From UBA1368 sp964563125 (GTDB lineage: Bacteria > Bacillota > Syntrophomonadia > Syntrophomonadales > Syntrophomonadaceae), in the NCBI GenBank assembly GCA_964563125.1, contig CAZLVY010000093.1, positions 1 through 5,051 on the forward strand: 5,051 nt of DNA, given 5' to 3'. Both the position numbers and the translations under genes were made by a program. The first letter of the stretch is position 1. Every line of letters begins with the position of its first letter. A model generated the notes under the pieces. The model worked only from the letters and a program-made list of their open reading frames with translations. It was not told the origin of the DNA and searched no databases. Positions 1-5,051 of this stretch are shown one piece after another.

Positions 1-660
1 AATGGCTCCAGTATAGAGATTCTGCAGGCGGAATTACAGCAGAGACAACTGGATTTGGCGGAAAAGGAAATGCTGGTAGAGCAGTTTAAAATTATAGCTC
101 CTGCAGACGGTGAGCTGTTGGATATATACGTTCGTCCCGGGGAATTGCTGTCAAGCGGTAATCGGGTAGCTTTACTGGCGGTCGGAGAAGGCCTGCGGAT
201 AAAGATTCAGCCTGATCAGCGCTATGCTGCCCTGGCAGAAATAGGCAATAAAGCCCAGGTATGGATTACCAATGCGGCTTCTGCCAAATGGGATGCCCAG
301 GTGATTTATACTGAGCGATGGGGTAATGCCGAACAAGGATCGATAACAGCTGAGTTAGAGTTTACCTCTGAGGTACCCCGGCTTTATCCAGGACAACTGC
401 TGTCTGTACAGTTATTTGGCCCGCCGCAAACGGAAGCTATAATCATAGGAGACAGCTATTTAACCGAGCAGCAGGGACAAAGCGGAGTATGGTTGGCAAC
501 TGATAACCGAGCTCATTTCACCCCGGTTCAGATTGGCTTAAGAACTGAGGATGGAATTGTAATTACCGGAGGCCTCAACGAAGAAGACATTCTGTTACAG
601 CCGGCCGGATTGCAGGAAGATCAGAAAGTATCACCGAAGCTTGAAAAGGTATTAAGGTGA
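1..660 (+). CDS. Membrane fusion (periplasmic adaptor) protein of an ABC exporter, 5'-truncated
   Basis: The reading frame is open from base 1, so the gene begins upstream of the window; 219 C-terminal residues are visible. The TTG at 55 is inside the gene and is not needed as a start. The first ~28 residues are Gln/Glu/Leu-rich with heptad character, fitting the returning arm of the adaptor's alpha-helical hairpin. A half lipoyl-like motif follows (APADGELLDIYVRPGE, residues ~33-48), then a beta-barrel-like stretch, then a C-terminal membrane-proximal-type domain with the family pattern PVQIGLRTEDG...ITGGL near residues 172-190. These adaptors (HlyD/MacA/YknX class) are anchored in the cytoplasmic membrane and link a transporter to the outside or to an outer-membrane channel. 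It lies directly before an FtsX-type permease and its ATPase, which makes the partner clear. The anchor and the N-terminal half are not visible. Substrate unknown. Confidence 0.9.
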   Translation, partial: NGSSIEILQAELQQRQLDLAEKEMLVEQFKIIAPADGELLDIYVRPGELLSSGNRVALLAVGEGLRIKIQPDQRYAALAEIGNKAQVWITNAASAKWDAQVIYTERWGNAEQGSITAELEFTSEVPRLYPGQLLSVQLFGPPQTEAIIIGDSYLTEQQGQSGVWLATDNRAHFTPVQIGLRTEDGIVITGGLNEEDILLQPAGLQEDQKVSPKLEKVLR

Positions 661-1874
661 TGGGCAGTTTACAGTTTGAAATAAGTCTGGCACGCCGCTT
701 CCTGGAGGAGAACAAGCTGCAAACCTTTCTTATTATATTAGGGATATCCATCGGGGTTGCGGTTATGGTTTTCCTGAGTGCTCTAATTGATGGACTGCAG
801 GCGGATCTTATTCAGAAAACCGTGGGCAGGTCACCGCACATTGTGATTAGCAATGCCGAGTATGCCTCTGCTGAAGCGGCTACAAAACTGGAGGGAAACA
901 GGGTCCTGCTGATGGATGCGACCCTGAAGACTGAGCGACCCATTGTGGAATGGCGCAGTATAACTGAAGCCTTGTCGGCTGACAACCGTATTACAACAGT
1001 ACTGCCGATTGTGGAAGGGTCGGGATTGATTCGGCGCGGGCAAGTTAATCGTGCTATCCTTTTACGCGGTTTTGAGCTGGAGCAGGCCGACCGCATTTAT
1101 GATATCAGTAATTCTATTATCGCCGGTAACCAAAATGTGCCAGAAGGAGCGGTTCTTTTAGGTAAAGAACTGGCTGCCGATCTCGGTGTGAGTGCGGGCG
1201 AGCCTATTCAGCTTGAACTGTCCGGACGCGAACCACTGACGGTTATGGTCGATGGGGTTTTTGACCTGGGGGTAAGTGCCATAAATCAGCGCTGGATGAT
1301 AATGGATCAGCGTAAAGCTGGAGCACTTCTGGGAATTGGAGATCGAATAAGCTCTATAGAAGTACAGGTTAAGGATGTTTTGCAGGCGGAAGAACTGGCC
1401 CGTGAATGGGGAAACCGTCTGCCTGCTTATCAGGTAAAGAGCTGGCAGGAGAGTAATGCTCAACTGCTTTCTGCATTGAGAAGTCAAAGCAGCTCCAGTT
1501 ACACTATTCAATTTTTCGTGCTGTTGGCTGTTACGCTGGGGGTAGCCTCGGTCCTTGCTATCAGCGCAGTGCAGAAATCAAAACAGATAGGTATTCTCAA
1601 GGCGATGGGTATTCGCACCACCAGCGTCGCCCGAGTGTTTATGATCCAGGGATTGGTGCTAGGAATTGCAGGCACCTTGTTGGGCTTTGCTCTGGGATTG
1701 GTCATGAGTAAAGTTTTTATTCTGCTGGCCAAGCAGAGTTTTACACTGCTATTAAAGCCCCTGACCTCAATAGTAATTTGCCTGAGCACTATCCTGGCGG
1801 CGACTTTGTCTGCCTATCTGCCAGCCCGGCGCGTTTCTCAGATAAATCCCATCGAGGTGATTCGTAATGGCTGA
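660..1874 (+). CDS. ABC transporter permease, MacB/LolC-type with FtsX domain
   Basis: Integral membrane subunit of the exporter. The layout is that of the MacB/FtsX/LolC superfamily: one N-terminal transmembrane helix (~21-44), a large extracytoplasmic domain (~45-275), then a C-terminal FtsX domain with three helices (~282-303, ~327-349, ~368-387). The cytoplasmic segment KSKQIGILKAMGI (~306-318) is the conserved ATPase-contact region after TM2, and the C-terminus has the family ending PARR...NPIEVIR. About 404 residues is the normal length. These permeases usually work by mechanotransmission rather than by passing substrate through the membrane. ATG 660 overlaps the adaptor stop as TGATG; GTG 657 is an alternative start two bases upstream of that overlap that adds one Met. 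AAAAGG at 644-649 is 10 nt from the ATG and 7 nt from the GTG, so the choice is open. The 3' end overlaps the ATPase gene by 8 bp. Confidence 0.92.
   Translation: MGSLQFEISLARRFLEENKLQTFLIILGISIGVAVMVFLSALIDGLQADLIQKTVGRSPHIVISNAEYASAEAATKLEGNRVLLMDATLKTERPIVEWRSITEALSADNRITTVLPIVEGSGLIRRGQVNRAILLRGFELEQADRIYDISNSIIAGNQNVPEGAVLLGKELAADLGVSAGEPIQLELSGREPLTVMVDGVFDLGVSAINQRWMIMDQRKAGALLGIGDRISSIEVQVKDVLQAEELAREWGNRLPAYQVKSWQESNAQLLSALRSQSSSSYTIQFFVLLAVTLGVASVLAISAVQKSKQIGILKAMGIRTTSVARVFMIQGLVLGIAGTLLGFALGLVMSKVFILLAKQSFTLLLKPLTSIVICLSTILAATLSAYLPARRVSQINPIEVIRNG
1854..1860 (+). promoter_or_regulatory. Shine-Dalgarno of the ATPase gene, inside the permease coding end
   Basis: GAGGTGA lies 6 nt before ATG 1867 and also encodes part of the conserved NPIEVI end of the permease. 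It supports the 8-bp overlapping start and coupled translation of permease and ATPase. Confidence 0.7.
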
Positions 1875-2565
1875 GGTATTAATAAAAACAAATGGTATAG
1901 TAAAAGATTTCGGAGAAAAAGTTAAAAATCGGGTTCTGTTCGGCATCGATCTGGAGATCCGCGCAGGTGAGTTCACATCTCTGATGGGTTCTTCAGGCTC
2001 GGGTAAAAGTACATTGCTGAATATTATAGGTGCTTTGGATCGTGCTACTGAGGGAAATGTCGTCATCGACGGAACCGATTTGAACCAGCTGGATGATGAT
2101 GGGTTAGCTTTATTCCGCAATCAGACTATGGGATTCATTTTCCAATCCCATTTTCTGCTTCCCCAGTTTACGGTTTTGGAAAACGTGTTGATTCCTTCAC
2201 TTATTTATAGTGGACGGGCTACGCCGGAGGTGAAGGAACGGGCACTGGAGCTGCTGGATAAGGTAGGACTAAGCCACCGCCGCGATAACCGCGCCAATGC
2301 TATATCCGGGGGCGAGCAGCAGCGAGTGGCCATCGCCCGAGCGCTGATTAATAAACCCCGTATGATTCTGGCTGATGAGCCCACCGGCAATCTCGACTCC
2401 AGTAATACGGAAAAAGTATTTGCCATGCTGCGAAATATCAACCGTGAATATGCTACCAGCTTCATCATGGTGACCCATGACCGGGATCTGGCTTGCCGCA
2501 CTGACCGTTTGCTGGAATTAAGCGATGGTATGATTATAAAGGATGAAAACATATGTGGGCAATAA
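1867..2565 (+). CDS. ABC transporter ATP-binding protein, LolD/MacB-type
   Basis: Cytoplasmic ATPase that powers the exporter. All nucleotide-binding motifs are intact in 232 residues: Walker A GSSGSGKST (41-49), Q-loop Gln93 in FIFQSHFLLPQFTVLENV (90-107), signature ISGGEQQRV (146-154), Walker B MILADE with catalytic Glu171 (166-171), D-loop GNLD (174-177), and H-loop His204 in VTHD. The Q-loop stretch ending in LLP-x-xTVLENV is typical of the LolD/MacB/FtsE/YknY group (MacB-type three-component exporters), matching the FtsX-type permease encoded just before it. Length is normal for a stand-alone ATPase of this group. ATG 1867 is supported by the strong Shine-Dalgarno at 1854-1860. It is the last gene of the operon visible here; the next gene is on the opposite strand after 31 bp. 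LolD, MacB-like and YknY-like roles cannot be told apart from this subunit alone. Confidence 0.95.
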   Translation: MAEVLIKTNGIVKDFGEKVKNRVLFGIDLEIRAGEFTSLMGSSGSGKSTLLNIIGALDRATEGNVVIDGTDLNQLDDDGLALFRNQTMGFIFQSHFLLPQFTVLENVLIPSLIYSGRATPEVKERALELLDKVGLSHRRDNRANAISGGEQQRVAIARALINKPRMILADEPTGNLDSSNTEKVFAMLRNINREYATSFIMVTHDRDLACRTDRLLELSDGMIIKDENICGQ

Positions 2566-2596
2566 GGGGATACACTACTGCCCCAATTTAAGGCAT

Positions 2597-3484
2597 CTAC
2601 TGCATTTCTACTTCCAAATTCCCCAGTGATAAATCAATCTCACAATCAATTTTAGATGCAGCTTGCTGGTAATTAGGAGAGATGTAATAGCCGTCTGTGT
2701 TAGCCCAGCCTAGTTTCTCGAGGTTGCTGGAGTTTAAGGCTCCATTCATTTTGATTCTGATACCGGTATCATTTACTATCTTTAATTTGATATTGCTGGC
2801 TCCGGACTCTATGTCCATTTTGCTGTTAACTCCGTTGCTACCCAAAGTAAAGAGTATATTTCCAGCTCCCAGATTGCAGTTTAGTTCGCGGAGAGGAATT
2901 CCGGTTAAGTCGATATTGCCATCGATTGCTCCGGCATCGATATCCAGACTCCAGACTAAATCGGGGGATATCTTTAGCTGCCAGTGGTTCAGTTTATCGG
3001 TGGCAGGATTCCAATTGAATTGGTTTTGGCTCAGATTAATATCTAAAACTTGACCATTGGCCTCAATCTGTTGTTTGATTTGCCTATTGCCAAAATCAGC
3101 CAGCAATAAGTCCTGAGTACCTGGACTTATTAAAAGTTTGCCACCGCCATAATCAATATCCAAATTGCCTTGTATAACTTCGGGATATTGCTGCTGACTG
3201 ATGTTAAGAGGAGTTTTTACTGTTATTTCCTGGGCATCGGGTTGCTGCTCCATTATCATATAAAGGCCCACTGCTAAAACCGACAATATAATGACCAGAT
3301 ATGCGAGCGCGCGTGGAAGGCTGCCCCGCCAGAACATAGCCAGGCCAATAAGAATTAACAGCAGCGGCCAGTATTTACTGATCTCATAAATATTACCCCA
3401 GGAGCCATAACCCAGGTTGATAAGGAAAAATATTTCGCCGAATAATACCAGCAGCAGACCAGTGATCAAGGTGCCTACTTTCAT
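2597..3484 (-). CDS. LiaF-like membrane protein: LiaI/LiaF-type transmembrane module plus beta-rich C-terminal domain
   Basis: A 295-residue membrane protein. The N-terminus has three hydrophobic segments (~5-24, ~37-52, ~58-78) with the motif KYWPLLLILIGL (37-48), characteristic of the LiaI-LiaF-like transmembrane region. The rest (~84-295) is soluble and made of short beta-strand-like repeats rich in Gly, Asn, Asp and Ile/Leu (for example DIDAGAIDGNIDLTG, then LGAGNILFTLG). This resembles the LiaF/DUF2154 or 'toast-rack' beta-solenoid-like folds. LiaF in Bacillus inhibits the LiaRS cell-wall-stress system; that role here is inference. The open frame runs back to 3562, but ATG 3484 is the better start: AAAGGAG sits 7 nt upstream, and the ATG overlaps the stop of the preceding PspC gene as ATGA, implying coupled translation. 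Its 3' end faces the ABC operon across 31 bp. Confidence 0.82.
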   Translation of the reverse strand: MKVGTLITGLLLVLFGEIFFLINLGYGSWGNIYEISKYWPLLLILIGLAMFWRGSLPRALAYLVIILSVLAVGLYMIMEQQPDAQEITVKTPLNISQQQYPEVIQGNLDIDYGGGKLLISPGTQDLLLADFGNRQIKQQIEANGQVLDINLSQNQFNWNPATDKLNHWQLKISPDLVWSLDIDAGAIDGNIDLTGIPLRELNCNLGAGNILFTLGSNGVNSKMDIESGASNIKLKIVNDTGIRIKMNGALNSSNLEKLGWANTDGYYISPNYQQAASKIDCEIDLSLGNLEVEMQ

Positions 3485-3873
3485 ACCTGGTCTCCTTTCC
3501 GATAAGATAGCAGGATATATAAACCCAATGCTACCAATAATAATGGCCAGGCTTTCTCCCAAAAATGCCAGGGAATAAGATTTTTAATAAGAAAAAGCAA
3601 ACCAATTCCGATCAGGAATAATCCGACATTGCGGCGACGATCAGCCTGGTTATCAACTGCACCCGGGTTATTATTTGTATATTGCTCGTTTCCGAAAGGG
3701 ACTTCAGGGATTATTATCCAACAAATAATGTAGGCTAAAATGCCAATACCTGAAAAGAGTGCCAGGACCCAGATCAAACGCATCAGTGTCACATCGAAAT
3801 TAGCGTATTCTGCCATGCCACCGGCTACACCGCCCAGCATGCTGTTTTTCCTGCTGCGATATAAATTATTCAA
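3481..3873 (-). CDS. PspC-domain membrane protein with C-terminal LiaI/LiaF-like module
   Basis: A small membrane protein, 130 residues from the TTG start preferred here. The N-terminal PspC domain (~1-57) carries the family pattern LYRSRKNSMLGGVAGGMAEY, then a transmembrane helix (~33-55) with ILAYIICWIIIPE. An Asn/Gly-rich linker (~61-82) leads to a two-helix module (~83-97 and ~108-123) containing KAWPLLLVALGLYIL. That module resembles the N-terminus of the LiaF-like neighbour. PspC proteins act at the cytoplasmic membrane in envelope-stress responses; the exact role here is inference. Start choice: ATG 3894 gives seven more residues but has no Shine-Dalgarno, whereas TTG 3873 has AGAAGG 8 nt upstream and gives MNNLYRSRKN, close to the usual family N-terminus. 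The gene is first in a two-gene operon; its TGA overlaps the next ATG. Confidence 0.87.
   Translation of the reverse strand: MNNLYRSRKNSMLGGVAGGMAEYANFDVTLMRLIWVLALFSGIGILAYIICWIIIPEVPFGNEQYTNNNPGAVDNQADRRRNVGLFLIGIGLLFLIKNLIPWHFWEKAWPLLLVALGLYILLSYRKGDQV
3492..3498 (-). promoter_or_regulatory. Shine-Dalgarno that fixes the LiaF-like start
   Basis: On the minus strand AAAGGAG lies 7 nt before ATG 3484. It rules against the longer 321-codon reading that would start at 3562 deep inside the upstream PspC gene. Confidence 0.8.
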
Positions 3874-3881
3874 TAGGCCAA

Positions 3882-3887
3882 CCTTCT
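3882..3887 (-). promoter_or_regulatory. Shine-Dalgarno supporting a TTG start for the PspC gene
   Basis: AGAAGG on the minus strand ends 8 nt before TTG 3873. If translation began at ATG 3894, this site would lie inside the coding sequence and serve no purpose. Confidence 0.55.
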
Positions 3888-3936
3888 TTCTCATATTGTT
3901 GCCAAAGGGGTCAGGCTTCTTTTGTTGCCTTTAATT

Positions 3937-3942
3937 ATTATA
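3937..3942 (-). promoter_or_regulatory. Possible -10 box (TATAAT) for the PspC/LiaF-like operon
   Basis: A perfect TATAAT reads on the minus strand and would start a ~57-nt leader before TTG 3873. No convincing -35 lies 16-18 bp upstream (that position falls in the adjacent hairpin and reads ACAGCA or similar). The surrounding stretch is AT-only and nearly palindromic, so TATAAT also reads on the plus strand. Weak evidence. Confidence 0.3.
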
Positions 3943-3950
3943 TAATAAAG

Positions 3951-4005
3951 GGACGGCTTTGCTGTTACATTTCTGATAACCAGTAATATAACAATAAAAC
4001 CGTCC
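3951..4005. repeat. 55-nt imperfect palindrome (hairpin) with GGACGG/CCGTCC ends
   Basis: The two arms, 3951-3975 and 3981-4005, pair without any bulge: 20 Watson-Crick pairs, one G-T pair and four mismatches around a 5-nt loop (3976-3980). The outermost six bases on each side are GGACGG and CCGTCC. It lies in the 187-bp gap between the kinase stop and the PspC start. The right arm, read on the minus strand, matches the repeat at 4988 onward at 17 of 22 positions, so it looks like a small mobile-type palindromic repeat rather than a simple terminator. No clear T-run follows on either strand. It could still fold in the kinase transcript and block read-through or 3' decay. The rest of this gap, 4006-4060, shows nothing I can name. 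Confidence 0.7.
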
Positions 4006-4060
4006 GCTAGTAACTGCGCTTATTTATTTAGACAGCGAAAAACTATTGTCCCAATCTTGT

Positions 4061-4909
4061 TTATAGTCCAAGTTGCTGCAGCAGTTTGGCAAGTCCCGCT
4101 TCAAAGTTTACACCAAAGCGGATATCAGTCCCGGCTTCTTTAGTGCGGGCAATGCTTCCTACCGTAAAATCTACAGCGATTTGTGCCGCTTGTGAAATGC
4201 TAAAATCTCTTAAAAGGGCTGCCAAAAGGGCACTGGCGAAAACATCGCCTGTCCCGTGGTAATAGCCCTCTATCCACTCCGAAAAGGCATAACTGACAAC
4301 CCCGGACTTGCTATCATAGGCTGCTGCGCCTAGCTGCTGCCGGTTAAAATATACACCTGTTAAGACCACTTGTCCGGCTCCCAGGGCTGCAAGTTTTTTA
4401 AGCAAATCTTCTATATAGGATGGTGTATAGGGACCCTCCTGGTAGGGTTCACCGAGCATTAAGACTGCCTCTGTTATATTGGGAACAATAACATCAGCTT
4501 TGGCACAAAGTTTTTTCATTCCAGCGGGAAAATCCTGCGGAAATATCTTGTAGAGCTCTCCGTTATCAGCCATAACCGGGTCTACCACAATTAAATTGTT
4601 TGGGGTTTTAAGGCGGTCAAAAATTTCTGACACGATGTCAACCTGCTCAAATGAACCCAGAAAACCAGTATAAATTGCGTCAAATTTTAAATCCAGCGTC
4701 TGCCAATGAGCGATAATGGGGAGAATATCATCGGTCAAATCCCGATAAGTATAACCTGAAAGACCGCCTGTATGGGTGGAAAGCACTGCTGTAGGTATTG
4801 CAGCCACTTCAATACCTGCCGCCGATATAATAGGCAGGGCGACGGTTAAAGAGCATTTGCCAAAACAGGAGATGTCATGAATTGCGGCGATTCGTTTTTG
4901 TCTTTGCAT
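4061..4909 (-). CDS. Pyridoxamine/pyridoxal kinase (PfkB/ribokinase fold)
   Basis: Phosphorylates B6 vitamers (pyridoxamine, pyridoxal, pyridoxine) with ATP to give the 5'-phosphates, in vitamin B6 salvage in the cytoplasm. The 282 residues are complete and of normal length. Visible motifs: the N-terminal strand and ligand segment AIHDISCFGKCSLTVALPI (9-27), the substrate-contact region STHTGG (44-49), YTGFLGS (80-86), DPVMADNG (110-117), PNITEA (143-148), and the anion-hole motif GTGD (219-222) with catalytic Asp222. This pattern is that of the clostridial 'pyridoxamine kinase' branch; pdxK and pdxY are the usual symbols but I cannot choose between them. ATG 4909 has AGAAGGTGG upstream (4917-4925 on the minus strand). 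It has its own promoter and is separated from the PspC operon by ~187 bp, so it probably stands alone. Cys15 and Cys19 are typical of this branch. Confidence 0.94.
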   Translation of the reverse strand: MQRQKRIAAIHDISCFGKCSLTVALPIISAAGIEVAAIPTAVLSTHTGGLSGYTYRDLTDDILPIIAHWQTLDLKFDAIYTGFLGSFEQVDIVSEIFDRLKTPNNLIVVDPVMADNGELYKIFPQDFPAGMKKLCAKADVIVPNITEAVLMLGEPYQEGPYTPSYIEDLLKKLAALGAGQVVLTGVYFNRQQLGAAAYDSKSGVVSYAFSEWIEGYYHGTGDVFASALLAALLRDFSISQAAQIAVDFTVGSIARTKEAGTDIRFGVNFEAGLAKLLQQLGL

Positions 4910-4947
4910 TAATTGGCCACCTTCTCACTTATTTTTAGGTAATTTTA

Positions 4948-4976
4948 AGCATAACGGTCATCCCTCAAGGTGTCAA
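4948..4976 (-). promoter_or_regulatory. Sigma-A-type promoter of the pyridoxamine kinase gene
   Basis: On the minus strand TTGACA (4976-4971, perfect -35) is followed after exactly 17 bp by TATGCT (4953-4948, 4 of 6 matches to TATAAT). This predicts transcription starting near 4941 and a leader of ~32 nt that carries the Shine-Dalgarno at 4917-4925. The -35 sits about 11 bp from the GGGACGG repeat at the right edge. Confidence 0.6.
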
Positions 4977-4986
4977 TGTGAAACGC

Positions 4987-5051
4987 AGGGACGGTTCTCT
5001 TGTTTCGTTAAGCATTGCTTCGTTGTTAAGGCGTTCTTAGCGAAACACAGA
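4987..5051. repeat. Palindromic GGGACGG-type repeat, cut by the window's right edge
   Basis: AGGGACGGTTCTCTTGTTTC begins at 4987. Within it, 5001-5012 (TGTTTCGTTAAG) pairs with 5036-5047 (CTTAGCGAAACA) in 11 Watson-Crick pairs plus one G-T, around a 23-nt loop. The window ends in CACAGA, which begins the complement of the TTCTCT part, so the stem probably continues outside. I recall GGGACGGTTCT...TGTTTC palindromes as scattered repeats in clostridial genomes, often near IS200-like (Y1/RAYT) transposase genes; no transposase is visible here. GAAAC at 4980-4984 also pairs with GTTTC at 5002-5006, an alternative fold. Confidence 0.65.

Noticed and set aside
812..2552. Minus-strand open frames opposite the permease and ATPase genes
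   Set aside because: They are shadows of well-conserved plus-strand genes, their translations have no recognisable motifs, and they overlap one another.
2557..2584. Possible bidirectional terminator between the convergent operons (GGGCA/TGCCC, or GGGG/CCCC)
   Set aside because: The stems are only 4-5 bp with 11-17 nt loops, and no clear T-run follows on either strand; not enough to call a terminator.
2697..3053. Plus-strand open frame of 118 codons opposite the LiaF-like gene, and a similar 64-codon one at 3740-3934
   Set aside because: Both are antisense to convincing genes and show low-complexity translations without domain features.
3485..3562. N-terminal extension of the LiaF-like protein to 3562
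   Set aside because: It lies wholly within the PspC coding sequence in another frame, while ATG 3484 has a strong Shine-Dalgarno and a coupled ATGA overlap.
4038..4055. Short hairpin ATTG-GGA-CAAT followed by TTTTT after the kinase stop (minus strand)
   Set aside because: A 4-bp stem with one G-C pair is too weak for an intrinsic terminator, although the T-run is in the right place.
4910..4947. Riboswitch or leader element for the B6 kinase
   Set aside because: The predicted leader is only ~32 nt and shows no structure beyond a Shine-Dalgarno.

Overview
The window appears to come from a Firmicute of the Clostridia type with moderate GC content. This is inferred from three things: a PspC plus LiaF-like envelope-stress gene pair, a pyridoxamine kinase whose sequence pattern I associate with Clostridia, and a GGGACGG-type palindromic repeat that I recall from clostridial genomes. 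No marker gene fixes the species.

Positions 1-2565 (+ strand) hold the end of a tightly packed tripartite ABC exporter operon. It consists of a membrane fusion (adaptor) protein cut by the left edge, a MacB/LolC-type FtsX-domain permease, and its LolD/MacB-type ATPase. Both junctions overlap (about 1-4 bp and 8 bp), so the three subunits are probably translated in a coupled way and assemble into one export machine. The substrate cannot be read from the sequence.

Positions 2597-3873 (- strand) converge on that operon and encode two membrane proteins joined by an ATGA stop/start overlap. They are a short PspC-domain protein with an extra LiaI/LiaF-like transmembrane module, and a LiaF-like protein with a transmembrane module followed by a large beta-rich soluble domain. 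Together they look like a cell-envelope stress sensing or modulating pair. No two-component system is in view.

Positions 4061-4909 (- strand) encode a complete pyridoxamine/pyridoxal kinase of the vitamin B6 salvage pathway. It has a good sigma-A-like promoter just upstream (TTGACA, 17 bp, TATGCT).

The most unusual content is non-coding. A 55-nt imperfect hairpin (3951-4005) lies between the kinase and the PspC operon, and a second palindromic element starting near 4987 is cut by the right edge. Both begin with GGACGG and share further bases, so they look like diverged members of one palindromic repeat family bracketing the kinase gene. I saw no tRNA, rRNA, CRISPR array, riboswitch or transposase gene, and no clearly new multi-gene system.
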